The notes: generated by a model from the letters alone, not told the origin. Positions 1 to 7,594 are shown, counted from the first letter of the stretch. The stretch: DNA of 64,000 bases from CAWGHZ01 sp963822575 (GCA_963822575.1 CAWGHZ010000005.1:372001-436000); one strand, 5' to 3'. A program made the numbers and translations.

Positions 1-808
1 CAAGGCGCTCGAGGATATCGGCTACGAGGCCGTGGACAATTTGCCGATCTCGCTTCTTACCAGCCTGGTCACCGGCGCGCGCGACGCGGGCCGCCCGCTC
101 GCCATCGGCGTCGACGTGCGCACGCGCGATTTCGGCGTCGGCACGTTCGTGGCCGAGCTGGATGCGCTGATGGCGATGGCGGCGCTCGACGTGCGCGTGC
201 TGTTCCTCGATTGCGCCGACGAGGCGCTGCGCCGGCGCTATACCGAGACGCGGCGGCGCCATCCGCTGGCGCCCGACCGGCCGGTGATGGACGGCATCCG
301 CCACGAGCGCGAGGTGATCTCGGCGCTGCGCGACCGCGCCGACGTGACGCTCGACACGACCGACCTCACCCTCAGCGGGCTGCAGCGCGAACTGCGCGCC
401 CATTTCGCGCTCGAGGAAGCGCCCGGCCTCGCCATCTTCGTCACGTCGTTCGCCTACCGGCTCGGCGTGCCGCGCGAGGCCGACCTCGTGTTCGACGTGC
501 GCTTCCTCGCCAATCCGCATTACGAGAACGAGCTGCGCGGGCTCACCGGGCGGGACGCAGCCGTCGGCGCGTTCATCGAGGCCGACCCGGACTACGCCGG
601 GTTCTTCGCCGCGCTGACCCGGCTGCTCGGCCCGCTGCTGCCGCGCTTCCGCCAGGAGGGCAAGAGCTACCTCACCATCGCGGTCGGCTGCACCGGCGGC
701 AAGCACCGCTCGGTCTACGTCGCCGAGCGGCTCGCCGCGTGGCTCGGCGCCCAGGGGCAGGACGCGACCGTGTTCCACCGCGACATCGCCAGCGGGGCCG
801 CGCCGTGA
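1..808 (+). CDS. rapZ: RapZ, RNase adapter / nucleotide-binding protein (5' partial)
   Basis: The frame is open from base 2 and has no start inside the window, so the N-terminal P-loop part lies upstream. The first visible residues (K-A-L-E-D-I-G-Y-E-A-V-D-N-L-P) are the conserved segment that follows the Walker A loop in RapZ. Near the C-terminus the RapZ hallmark G-C-T-G-G-x-H-R-S-V is intact. In E. coli RapZ delivers the sRNA GlmZ to RNase E and so controls glucosamine-6-phosphate synthesis; the alphaproteobacterial role is less clear. It lies just upstream of two PTS phosphocarrier genes, the usual alphaproteobacterial order. The in-frame GTG at 32 is internal, not a start. Confidence 0.93.
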   Translation, partial: KALEDIGYEAVDNLPISLLTSLVTGARDAGRPLAIGVDVRTRDFGVGTFVAELDALMAMAALDVRVLFLDCADEALRRRYTETRRRHPLAPDRPVMDGIRHEREVISALRDRADVTLDTTDLTLSGLQRELRAHFALEEAPGLAIFVTSFAYRLGVPREADLVFDVRFLANPHYENELRGLTGRDAAVGAFIEADPDYAGFFAALTRLLGPLLPRFRQEGKSYLTIAVGCTGGKHRSVYVAERLAAWLGAQGQDATVFHRDIASGAAP

Positions 809-836
809 TGCGCACCGCTACAACGCAGGACTTATC

Positions 837-1244
837 ATGATCGGCATCGTACTGGTCACGCACGGCCGCCTCGCCGACGAGCTGGTCGCCGCGCTCGAGC
901 ACGTGGTCGGGCCGCAGACCGGCATCGCCACGGTGTGTATCGGCCCCGACGACGACATGGAAAGCCGCCGCAAGGAGATCCTCGACGGCATTGCGCGCGT
1001 CAACCAGGGCCAGGGCGCGGTCGTGCTGACCGACATGTTCGGCGGCACGCCGTCCAACCTTGCCATCAGCGTGATGGAGCAGGCGAAGGTCGAGGTGATC
1101 GCCGGGGTGAACCTCCCGATGCTGGTCAAGCTCGCCAGCGTGCGCGCGACGCATGCCCTGGCCGATGCGGTCGCCGAGGCGCAGGAGGCCGGGCGCAAAT
1201 ACATCAACGTCGCCTCGCGGCTGCTCGCCGACCAGGCGGGATGA
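837..1244 (+). CDS. PTS EIIA component, mannose/fructose family
   Basis: 135 residues, the usual size of a single-domain EIIA of the mannose family. The phosphorylated histidine is expected to be His9 in the motif V-T-H-G close to the N-terminus, and the family segment D-M-F-G-G-T-P-S-N lies in the middle. It would accept phosphate from HPr. No EIIB, EIIC or EIID sugar-transport gene is present in the window, so a regulatory role is more likely than sugar uptake. ATG start at 837, 28 bases after rapZ; its stop overlaps the HPr start (ATGA), so the two are probably translationally coupled. Confidence 0.93.
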   Translation: MIGIVLVTHGRLADELVAALEHVVGPQTGIATVCIGPDDDMESRRKEILDGIARVNQGQGAVVLTDMFGGTPSNLAISVMEQAKVEVIAGVNLPMLVKLASVRATHALADAVAEAQEAGRKYINVASRLLADQAG

Positions 1245-1516
1245 GCGATCCGGTCCAGCGCACGGTGACGATCGTCAACCGCAAGGGGCTGCACGCGCGC
1301 GCCGCCGCCGCCTTCGTGCGCCTCGCCGGCGGGTACGATGCGCGCGTGACCGTGCAGGCGAAGGGCCATACCGTCTCCGGCCATTCGATCATGGGGCTGA
1401 TGCTGCTCGCCGCCGGCCCGGGCACCGAGATCGTGATCCGCGCGGAAGGCGCCGACGCCGAGAAGGTCGCCGACGCCCTCGCCAGGCTCGTCGCCGACGG
1501 CTTCGACGAGGGGTGA
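1241..1516 (+). CDS. ptsH: HPr phosphocarrier protein
   Basis: 91 residues, the normal HPr length. The active-site segment G-L-H-A-R-A-A-A places the phosphorylatable histidine at His18, and the segment G-H-S-I-M-G-L gives a serine (Ser49) at the position targeted by HPr kinase in organisms that have one. HPr carries phosphate from enzyme I to EIIA proteins. The likely enzyme I in this genome is PtsP at 47954-50233. Start ATG 1241 overlaps the EIIA stop codon. No transporter components lie nearby, so this is probably a regulatory PTS. Confidence 0.95.
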   Translation: MSDPVQRTVTIVNRKGLHARAAAAFVRLAGGYDARVTVQAKGHTVSGHSIMGLMLLAAGPGTEIVIRAEGADAEKVADALARLVADGFDEG

Positions 1517-1599
1517 GTCGCGCACATGCGCCGCGTTCGGTTGCGTTCGCTGCGCGCGCTGCGTATCCTTGCGGCACACCGGCAACGCGCGGGCATCCC

Positions 1600-1812
1600 A
1601 TGAGCAACCTGACCGAGGTGCACGAACGGCTCGCCAAGGCCGTCGCCCGGCTCGAGCGCGCCGCGGGCGAGGCCCTGCCCGCTACCGACGACGCCGAGGC
1701 CGAGATCGAATCGCTGCGCGACCGGTGCCGGTCGCTCGAGGCGAAGAACGAAGAGGTCGCGAAGCGCCTCGATGCCGCCATCGCGCGGTTGCGCAGCGCA
1801 CTGGCGGAGTGA
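1600..1812 (+). CDS. small coiled-coil protein upstream of zapA (DUF4164-like)
   Basis: 70 residues, almost entirely charged and alanine/leucine-rich helix with heptad-like spacing (for example E-S-L-R-D-R-C-R-S-L-E-A-K-N-E-E-V). It has no signal peptide or membrane segment. A small coiled-coil gene is commonly found directly before zapA in alphaproteobacteria, and the gene here ends eight bases before the zapA start, so the two are probably cotranscribed. ATG at 1600. The DUF assignment is inferred from size and position rather than from a recognised motif; a role in cell division next to ZapA is only a guess. Confidence 0.7.
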   Translation: MSNLTEVHERLAKAVARLERAAGEALPATDDAEAEIESLRDRCRSLEAKNEEVAKRLDAAIARLRSALAE

Positions 1813-1820
1813 CGCGCGCC

Positions 1821-2171
1821 ATGGCCCAGGTCGACATCACCATCAACAAGCGCAGCTACCAGATCGCCTGTGACGACGGCCAGGAGGAGCATCTGACCCA
1901 GCTCGGCACCTTCCTCGACCGCAAGGTGGAGGAGCTGGTGGCCTCGGTCGGCCAGGTGGGCGACGCGCGCCTCCTGGTCATGGCGGCACTGCTGATCTCC
2001 GACGAGTTGGCGGAGGCCTATGCCGAGCTGGACGACGCGTCGAAATCGGGCGCCGATGCCGCCACCGCCGCGCGCAGCACTGCGCGCGAAACCGAAGGCC
2101 GCGCCGCCGCCGCCATCGAGGCGCTGGCCGAGCGGATCGAGGGGATTGCCGCGCGGCTGGAGGCCGCCTAG
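1821..2171 (+). CDS. zapA: cell division protein ZapA
   Basis: 116 residues. The N-terminal globular part begins with V-D-I-T-I-N-K-R-S-Y, followed by the H-L-x-x-L-G-x-F-L-D-R-K segment typical of ZapA, then M-A-A-L-L-I-S-D-E-L and a long alanine-rich coiled coil. ZapA binds FtsZ at the midcell and bundles its filaments. The C-terminal coiled coil is somewhat extended and alanine-rich relative to the E. coli protein. ATG at 1821. The location directly upstream of the 6S RNA gene is the conserved zapA-ssrS arrangement. Confidence 0.92.
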   Translation: MAQVDITINKRSYQIACDDGQEEHLTQLGTFLDRKVEELVASVGQVGDARLLVMAALLISDELAEAYAELDDASKSGADAATAARSTARETEGRAAAAIEALAERIEGIAARLEAA

Positions 2172-2177
2172 ATTCAG

Positions 2178-2343
2178 GAAAGGCGGGGCTGCGCGGTGCG
2201 AATCGGCCGCAAATCCCTGGGGCCAATGGTATCCTCTTGGGAGCTGTCCCTGCCGGAACCGTGGTTTCGGTACATGGCGCCCACCTGCATCAGCAGGCCG
2301 CAGAGGATTTCAGTGCCGGACGGCCGTGGCGGCTCCGCCTACT
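2178..2343 (+). ncRNA. ssrS: 6S RNA
   Basis: The 194 bases between zapA and the next gene fold as expected for 6S RNA, an RNA mimic of an open promoter that binds sigma70-RNA polymerase. A closing stem of ten pairs (with two G-U pairs) joins 2181-2190 to 2331-2340. A second perfect seven-base stem pairs 2231-2237 (ATCCTCT) with 2302-2308 (AGAGGAT), enclosing the apical part with the segments CTGTCCCTGCCGG and CCCACCTGCAT that resemble other alphaproteobacterial 6S RNAs. Length near 160 bases and position after zapA and before 5-formyl-THF cyclo-ligase both match. The exact ends are estimates. Confidence 0.82.
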
Positions 2344-2365
2344 CACCTGGCCGGGAGGGCGCACG

Positions 2366-2602
2366 ATGAAACCGGTGTTCGTTCAGCTTCGCTGCACGCC
2401 GGGCAAGACCTACGAGGTCGCCGACGCCCTCTACCGGCGCGAGATCGCCTCGGAACTCTACTCGACAAGCGGCGAGTACGATCTCCTGATGAAGCTCTAT
2501 GTGCCCGAGGACGCCGACATCGGAAAATTCATCAACGACCGCATCCTCGACATCCCGAACATCGTGCGGTCGCTCACCACCCTCACCTTCACCGCGTTCT
2601 GA
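2366..2602 (+). CDS. stand-alone Lrp/AsnC effector-binding (RAM) domain protein
   Basis: 78 residues corresponding to only the C-terminal ligand-binding domain of Lrp/AsnC regulators, without a DNA-binding helix-turn-helix. Typical elements are F-V-Q-L-R-C-T-P-G-K at the start, S-G-E-Y-D-L-L-M-K in the centre and S-L-T-T-L-T-F at the end. Such proteins form beta-alpha-beta oligomers that bind amino acids or modulate full-length Lrp partners; no target can be deduced here. It sits between the 6S RNA and the cyclo-ligase gene, a position where zapA-ssrS-cyclo-ligase is normally contiguous. ATG at 2366. Confidence 0.85.
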   Translation: MKPVFVQLRCTPGKTYEVADALYRREIASELYSTSGEYDLLMKLYVPEDADIGKFINDRILDIPNIVRSLTTLTFTAF

Positions 2603-2607
2603 GGCGC

Positions 2608-3216
2608 GTGTCCGGCCCCGAAGTCCTCGATGGGCTCAGCGCCGAGAAGGCGGCGCTGCGCAAGCGGATGATGGCGGCGCGCCGCGTCGTCCACCGCGCG
2701 GCGGGCGCGGCGGCGGCCGAGCGCGTGGCCGCGCTGTTCGTGGGCGCGTTCGCCGATGCGCTCGCCGCCCGGCCGACGGTGGCCGGCTACTGGCCGATGG
2801 TGGACGAGCTCGATGTGCGTCCCCTGCTCGAGCGCGTCGCCGCCCTCGGTTGTCCGGTCGGGCTGCCGGTGGTCACGCCGCGCGGCACGCCGCTGGTCTT
2901 CCGCGCCTGGCGGCCAGGTGCGGCGATGGTGGCGGGCGTGTTCGGCACCTCGCACCCGGCGGACGCGACGGAGGTGACGCCGGAGCTGGTGATCGCGCCG
3001 CTGCTGGCCTTCGACGCGGCGGGGCGCCGTCTCGGGTACGGCGGCGGCTATTACGACCGCACCCTCGCCAGGCTGCGCGCGGCAGGCGGGGTGCTCGCCG
3101 TCGGCGTGGGGTACGACGCGCAGGAGGTCGAGCGCGTACCGACGGGCCCCTCCGACCGGACACTCGACGCCGTGGTCACCGAGACGCGCGTGCTGCGGAT
3201 CGCGCGATGCGGCTGA
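2608..3216 (+). CDS. 5-formyltetrahydrofolate cyclo-ligase
   Basis: 202 residues. The family signature G-Y-G-G-G-Y-Y-D-R-T-L is near residue 150, preceded by P-L-L-A-F-D, and basic residues of the substrate site (A-L-R-K-R-M) lie at the N-terminus. The enzyme converts 5-formyl-THF to 5,10-methenyl-THF with ATP. It is the usual gene downstream of zapA and 6S RNA. The start chosen is GTG 2608, five bases after the AsnC-like gene; an internal ATG pair near 2668 would remove conserved basic residues. Its stop overlaps the next start. Confidence 0.92.
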   Translation: MSGPEVLDGLSAEKAALRKRMMAARRVVHRAAGAAAAERVAALFVGAFADALAARPTVAGYWPMVDELDVRPLLERVAALGCPVGLPVVTPRGTPLVFRAWRPGAAMVAGVFGTSHPADATEVTPELVIAPLLAFDAAGRRLGYGGGYYDRTLARLRAAGGVLAVGVGYDAQEVERVPTGPSDRTLDAVVTETRVLRIARCG

Positions 3217-4019
3217 TGCTCTGCGGCGACGTGGTGGGCGCGGCTGGGCGGCGCGCGGTGACCGGGAACCTGCCGCGACTCCGGCGCGACCTCGGGCTCG
3301 ACTTCGTGGTGGTGAACGGCGAGAACGCGGCGCACGGCTTCGGCATCACCGCCGAGATCTGCGACGAGCTGTTCGACGCCGGCGCCGACGTCATCACCAC
3401 CGGCAACCACGTGTGGGACCGGCGCGAGATCATCGGCCATTTCGGGCGCGAGCCGCGCCTGCTGCGCCCCGGCAACTTCCCCGCCGGCACGCCGGGCGCC
3501 GGCGCGGGCGTGTTCGACGCGCCGGGCGGGCGCAAGGTGTTCGTGCTGCATCTGATGGCGCGGCTGTTCATGGACCCGCTGGACGACCCGTTCGCCGCGG
3601 CCGACGCCGCGCTCGAGGCGCACCGGCTGGGCGAGACGGTCGACGCCACGATCATCGACTTCCACGGCGAGGCGACCAGCGAGAAGACCGCGATGGGCCA
3701 TTTCGCCGACGGGCGCGCCTCGCTGGTGGTCGGCACCCACAGCCACGTGCCGACCGCCGACGCCCGCATCCTGCGCGGCGGCACGGCCTACCAGACCGAC
3801 GCCGGCATGTGCGGCGATTACGATTCGGTGATCGGCATGCGCACCCATGAGGCGGTCGAGCGCTTCGTCACCAAGATGCCGACGGGCCGGCTCGAGCCTG
3901 CCGAGGGCGAGGCGACGCTGTGCGCCGTCTTCGCCGAGACCGACGACCGCACCGGCCTCGCCACCCGCGTCGCGCCGGTCCGCACCGGCGGCATGCTCGC
4001 CCCCCACTGGCCGAGGTAG
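3207..4019 (+). CDS. YmdB/TIGR00282-family metallophosphoesterase
   Basis: 270 residues, the standard length of the TIGR00282 family. Metal-binding motifs are visible: G-D-V-V-G at the N-terminus, V-N-G-E-N-A-A, T-T-G-N-H-V-W-D, I-D-F-H-G-E-A-T-S-E-K, and G-T-H-S-H-V-P-T-A-D near residue 180. The Bacillus homologue is a phosphodiesterase affecting biofilm and motility; the alphaproteobacterial substrate is not established. ATG 3207 overlaps the end of the cyclo-ligase gene by ten bases, so the two are an operon, as in many alphaproteobacteria. Confidence 0.92.
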   Translation: MRLMLCGDVVGAAGRRAVTGNLPRLRRDLGLDFVVVNGENAAHGFGITAEICDELFDAGADVITTGNHVWDRREIIGHFGREPRLLRPGNFPAGTPGAGAGVFDAPGGRKVFVLHLMARLFMDPLDDPFAAADAALEAHRLGETVDATIIDFHGEATSEKTAMGHFADGRASLVVGTHSHVPTADARILRGGTAYQTDAGMCGDYDSVIGMRTHEAVERFVTKMPTGRLEPAEGEATLCAVFAETDDRTGLATRVAPVRTGGMLAPHWPR

Positions 4020-4054
4020 GGCGTTGACAGCTGCGGCAATGCCGCATAGCCCTC

Positions 4055-4175
4055 AATGTCACCCCGGACGGCGCGAAGCGCTGATCCGGGGCCCATACTT
4101 CCGCATCACGGCGGCTGAGCGATGGGTCCCGGCGCTCCGCGCGGACCGTGTCCGCGCTTTGGCCGGGATGACAGT
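4055..4175. repeat. intergenic palindromic repeat, family A (copy 1)
   Basis: An imperfect inverted repeat. It opens with TGTCACCCCGG and closes with GGCCGGGATGACA, with an internal ATGGGTCCCGG block. A second copy lies at 27211-27338 and shares the ends and the inner block. Elements of this kind occur many times in alphaproteobacterial genomes, usually in gaps between genes, and can form long hairpins. Confidence 0.8.
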
Positions 4176-4194
4176 CAGGGAGGCTGGAGCACGG

Positions 4195-4494
4195 ATGACC
4201 AAAGCTGGCGAACGGTTGCTGCGGAGCGCGCGACAGGCACGGGCTTTCGCTCGCGGCGAAACCGATGAAGATTTCGTCGTACACGTTCCCTCAGAGGTGG
4301 ACGTGAAAGCGGTACGTGCGAAGCTGGGCCTCACCCAACAGCAATTCGCGCGGCGCTTCGGTTTTGCTTACGACGCGGTGCGCGACTGGGAGTCCCGCCG
4401 CCGGCACCCCGACCGGGCGGCTCGGGTCTTGCTCGCCGTCATCGATTATCGGCCCGAGGTCGTTGCCGAAGCCCTGGAGCGTACCGAGGGATAG
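4195..4494 (+). CDS. XRE-family helix-turn-helix regulator / antitoxin-like
   Basis: 99 residues. The C-terminal half holds a helix-turn-helix: V-R-A-K-L-G-L-T-Q-Q-Q-F-A followed by a recognition helix ending A-V-R-D-W-E-S-R-R-R. This resembles HigA/NadS-type antitoxin regulators, which bind the promoter of a toxin-antitoxin pair. No RelE/HigB-like toxin gene is found on either side: upstream is palindromic repeat A and downstream the yebC promoter region, so it is an orphan here. ATG 4195 is preceded by a purine-rich site (CAGGGAGG) about ten bases upstream. Confidence 0.75.
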   Translation: MTKAGERLLRSARQARAFARGETDEDFVVHVPSEVDVKAVRAKLGLTQQQFARRFGFAYDAVRDWESRRRHPDRAARVLLAVIDYRPEVVAEALERTEG

Positions 4495-4578
4495 AGTCAC
4501 CGCCTCGCCACACCCGCGGGCCGCAATCTCGCCATATTGGATCGGTACCCGACGGGCTGGTAATTCGCGCCGCGCCGG

Positions 4579-4611
4579 TTGTGGGGCCGGTGCGCTTTCC
4601 GCCTATATATG
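4579..4611 (+). promoter_or_regulatory. possible promoter of yebC-ruvCAB
   Basis: The AT-rich run CCTATATATGGTATAG at 4602-4617 stands out in this GC-rich gap. TATATA at 4604-4609 could be a -10 box with TTGTGG at 4579-4584 as a weak -35, although the 19-base spacer is long. Position 45-75 bases before yebC fits. Weak evidence. Confidence 0.35.
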
Positions 4612-4653
4612 GTATAGACCCGACATCTCCTGCACGACGAGGACGCGCGGCCT

Positions 4654-5403
4654 ATGGCCGGACATTCCCAGTTCAAGAACATCATGTACCGCAAGGGCGC
4701 GCAGGACGCGAAGCGCGCCAAGCAGTTCACCAAGCTGATTCGCGAGCTCACGGTCGCGGCCCGCACGGGCCAGGCGGACCCGACGGCGAATCCCCGCCTG
4801 CGCGCGGCCATCGCCGCGGCGCGCAACGCCAACATGCCCAAGGACACGATGGAGCGCGCCATCAAGCGCGGCCAGTCGGCGGGCGAGGGCGACAACTATG
4901 TCGAGATGCGCTACGAGGGCTACGGCCCGGGCGGCGTCGCCGTCATCGTCGAGGCCCTGACCGACAACCGCAACCGCACCGCGGGCGACGTGCGCGTCGC
5001 CTTCGACAAGCACGGCGGCACGCTGGGCGAGACCAACTCCGTCGCCTTCCAGTTCAGCCGGGTCGGCGTGGTGAGCTATCCCGCCCAAGTCGCCAAGCCC
5101 GAGGAGATGTTCGAGGCGGCGCTCGAAGCCGGCGCCACGGACGTCGAGTCCGGCCCGGACGGGCACGAGGTGATCTGCGCGCCCGACGACCTCAACGCCG
5201 TGCGCGAGGCGCTGGAGGCGCGCGTCGGCGAGGCCCAGCGCGCGGCCCTGGTGTGGCGGCCGCAGACGACGGTGCCGGTCGGCGCGGACCACGCCGAGAC
5301 CCTACTGCGCCTCCTCGAGGTGCTGGAGGACAACGACGACGTGCAGACGGTGGCGGCGAACTACGAGATCGACGACGCGCTGATGGCTCGCCTCAGCGCG
5401 TAG
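4654..5403 (+). CDS. yebC: YebC/PmpR-family transcription/translation regulator
   Basis: 249 residues, the family length. It begins with the invariant M-A-G-H-S-Q-F-K-N-I-M-Y-R-K segment and contains R-A-I-A-A-A-R-N-A-N-M-P-K-D, E-G-Y-G-P-G-G-V-A and T-D-N-R-N-R-T, all hallmarks of the TACO1/YebC family. Members bind DNA as repressors or help ribosomes through difficult proline stretches. The gene lies immediately upstream of ruvC, the normal arrangement. ATG at 4654. Confidence 0.96.
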   Translation: MAGHSQFKNIMYRKGAQDAKRAKQFTKLIRELTVAARTGQADPTANPRLRAAIAAARNANMPKDTMERAIKRGQSAGEGDNYVEMRYEGYGPGGVAVIVEALTDNRNRTAGDVRVAFDKHGGTLGETNSVAFQFSRVGVVSYPAQVAKPEEMFEAALEAGATDVESGPDGHEVICAPDDLNAVREALEARVGEAQRAALVWRPQTTVPVGADHAETLLRLLEVLEDNDDVQTVAANYEIDDALMARLSA

Positions 5404-5439
5404 GCGCCGCGGCCGCAGAGGGGAAAGGAGCGCACGCCC

Positions 5440-5943
5440 ATGCGATTTCTCGGGCTCGACCCGGGCCTCCGGGTCACCGGATGGGGCGTGGTGGAAGCCG
5501 AGGGCACGCTGTTGCGCCACGTCGCGGACGGGGCGGTGAAGCCCGATCCCGCTTGGCCGATGGGCGAGCGGCTGGTGGCGCTGCACGCCGCGCTCGCCCG
5601 GGTGATCGCCGAGCATGGTCCCGACGCGGCGGCGGTGGAGGAGACGTTCGTCGCCCGCAACGCGGGCTCGGCCCTGCTCCTGGGCCAGGCGCGCGGGGTG
5701 GTGCTGCTGGCGCCCGCCCTCGCCGGCATCGGGGTCACGGAATATTCCGCCAACACGGTGAAGAAGTCGGTGGTCGGCGCGGGCCACGCCGCCAAGGTGC
5801 AGATCGGGGCGATGGTGCGCATGCTGCTGCCCGGCGCGCGCTGCGAGACCGAGGACGCGGCCGACGCGCTGGCCGTCGCCATCTGCCACGCCCACCATGC
5901 AGCCACCCGCAGCGCATGGCGCGCCGCCGGAGCGGTCGCGTGA
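5440..5943 (+). CDS. ruvC: Holliday junction endodeoxyribonuclease RuvC
   Basis: 167 residues. The four catalytic acids are visible: Asp7 in G-L-D-P-G-L, Glu67 in A-V-E-E-T-F, and Asp139 and Asp142 in E-D-A-A-D-A-L-A-V-A. RuvC resolves Holliday junctions held by the RuvAB branch-migration motor. It is the first gene of ruvC-ruvA-ruvB; its TGA overlaps the GTG start of ruvA (GTGA). ATG at 5440 with an AGGGGAAAGGAG purine tract upstream. Confidence 0.97.
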   Translation: MRFLGLDPGLRVTGWGVVEAEGTLLRHVADGAVKPDPAWPMGERLVALHAALARVIAEHGPDAAAVEETFVARNAGSALLLGQARGVVLLAPALAGIGVTEYSANTVKKSVVGAGHAAKVQIGAMVRMLLPGARCETEDAADALAVAICHAHHAATRSAWRAAGAVA

Positions 5944-6548
5944 TCGCCCGCCTCACCGGCATCGTGGATTCGACCGGCGAGGGTTGGGCGGTGATCGACG
6001 TCGGCGGCGTCGGATACTTGATCTTCTGCTCGGCGCGTACGCTGCGCCGCCTGCCCGCACCGGGCGGCGCCGCCTCGGTCGCGGTCGAGACCCATGTGCG
6101 CGAGGACCATATCCATCTTTACGGGTTCGTCGACGCGGCGGAGCGCGACTGGTTCCGCCTGCTGACCACCGTGCAGGGGGTCGGCGCGCGCCACGCGCTG
6201 GCCATCCTGTCGGTGAACGAGCCCGAGGCGCTGACCGACGCGATCCTGGCCGAGGACCGCGCGGCGCTGACCCGCGCCGCCGGGGTGGGGCCCAAGCTCG
6301 CCGCCCGCATCCTTTCCGAACTCAAGGACAAGATCGCCGCGGATGCGATGGTCGCGCGGCCTGCCTTCGCCGCACAGGCCGCGAAAGCACCCGCCGGGCC
6401 GCTCGACGACGCGGTCTCGGCGTTGGTCAATCTCGGCTATCGCCGCGGCGAGGCGTTCGGCGCGGTGAGCCATGCGGCCCAACGGCTCGGCGTCGACGCG
6501 CCGGTCGAGGCGCTGATCACCGCCGGCCTCAAGGAGTTGTCGGCGTGA
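5940..6548 (+). CDS. ruvA: Holliday junction branch-migration protein RuvA
   Basis: 202 residues. The protein begins I-A-R-L-T-G-I-V-D (domain I OB fold), then V-Q-G-V-G-A-R-H-A-L-A-I-L and A-G-V-G-P-K-L-A-A-R-I helix-hairpin-helix motifs, and a C-terminal RuvB-binding domain (L-V-N-L-G-Y-R-R-G-E-A). RuvA tetramers grip the four-way junction and load RuvB. GTG at 5940 is chosen because it gives the conserved N-terminus and overlaps the ruvC stop by four bases; the stop in turn overlaps ruvB in the same way. Confidence 0.96.
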   Translation: MIARLTGIVDSTGEGWAVIDVGGVGYLIFCSARTLRRLPAPGGAASVAVETHVREDHIHLYGFVDAAERDWFRLLTTVQGVGARHALAILSVNEPEALTDAILAEDRAALTRAAGVGPKLAARILSELKDKIAADAMVARPAFAAQAAKAPAGPLDDAVSALVNLGYRRGEAFGAVSHAAQRLGVDAPVEALITAGLKELSA

Positions 6549-7594
6549 ACGATCCGCGCCTGGTCTCCGCGGCGCGCGCCGAGGCGGACGCGGGCGAAAT
6601 CTCGCTCCGCCCCGACACGCTCGACGCCTTCATCGGCCAGGCCGAGGCGCGGGCGAATCTGCGCGTGTATATCGAGGCGGCGCGGGGGCGCGGCGAGGCG
6701 CTGGACCACGTGCTCTTGTCCGGCCCGCCGGGACTCGGCAAGACGACCTTGGCCCAGATCGTCGCGCGCGAGCTGGGCGCGAACCTCCGCACCACCTCGG
6801 GCCCGATCGTCGCCCGGCCCGGCGACCTCGCGGCGCTGCTGACCAACCTCGAGCCGCGCGACGTGCTGTTCATCGACGAGATCCACCGCCTTTCGCCCGT
6901 GGTCGAGGAGATCCTCTACCCGGCGATGGAGGATTTCCGCCTCGACCTGATGATCGGCGAGGGGCCGGCCGCGCGCTCGGTGCGCATCCAGCTTGCGCCG
7001 TTCACCCTGGTCGGCGCGACCACGCGCACGGGCCTTCTCACCACCGCTTTGCGCGACCGGTTCGGCATCCCGATCCGGCTGGAATTCTACCGGGACGACG
7101 AGCTGGAGCGCATCGTGCGCCGTGCGGCCGGGCTTCTCGACCTGGCGCTGACCGCCGACGGCGCGCTCGAGATCGCGCGCCGCGCCCGCGGCACGCCGCG
7201 CGTCGCCGGGCGGCTTCTCAAGCGGGTGAGGGACTTCGCCGCCGTCGACGGGCGCGCGACCGTCGACCGCGTGGCCGCCGACGCGGCGCTCAAACGCATG
7301 CAGGTCGACGGGCTGGGCCTCGACGCGCTCGACCGGCGCTATCTCGGCTGCATCGGCGAGAGCTTCGCCGGCGGCCCGGTGGGGGTGGAGACCATCGCCG
7401 CCGCCCTGTCGGAAAGCCGCGACGCCATCGAGGACGTGATCGAGCCCTTCCTGATCCAGCGCGGGCTGGTCGCGCGCACGCCGCGCGGGCGCGTGCTGAC
7501 CGAGGCGGCCTGGCGGCATATCGGCCTCGCCCCGCCCGCCGGCGCGCAGGCCCAGCTCGACCTCCTCTCCGGCGATGGGGAGGGGACAGCGTGA
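6545..7594 (+). CDS. ruvB: Holliday junction DNA helicase RuvB
   Basis: 349 residues. Walker A G-P-P-G-L-G-K-T-T at 60-68, Walker B I-D-E-I-H-R at about 110-115, sensor I segment G-A-T-T-R-T-G, and the C-terminal winged helix with Q-R-G-L-V-A-R-T-P-R-G-R. RuvB is the AAA+ hexamer that pumps DNA through the RuvA-junction complex. GTG 6545 overlaps the ruvA stop by four bases; the ruvB stop overlaps the ybgC start, coupling the recombination genes to the Tol-Pal operon. Confidence 0.97.
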   Translation: MNDPRLVSAARAEADAGEISLRPDTLDAFIGQAEARANLRVYIEAARGRGEALDHVLLSGPPGLGKTTLAQIVARELGANLRTTSGPIVARPGDLAALLTNLEPRDVLFIDEIHRLSPVVEEILYPAMEDFRLDLMIGEGPAARSVRIQLAPFTLVGATTRTGLLTTALRDRFGIPIRLEFYRDDELERIVRRAAGLLDLALTADGALEIARRARGTPRVAGRLLKRVRDFAAVDGRATVDRVAADAALKRMQVDGLGLDALDRRYLGCIGESFAGGPVGVETIAAALSESRDAIEDVIEPFLIQRGLVARTPRGRVLTEAAWRHIGLAPPAGAQAQLDLLSGDGEGTA

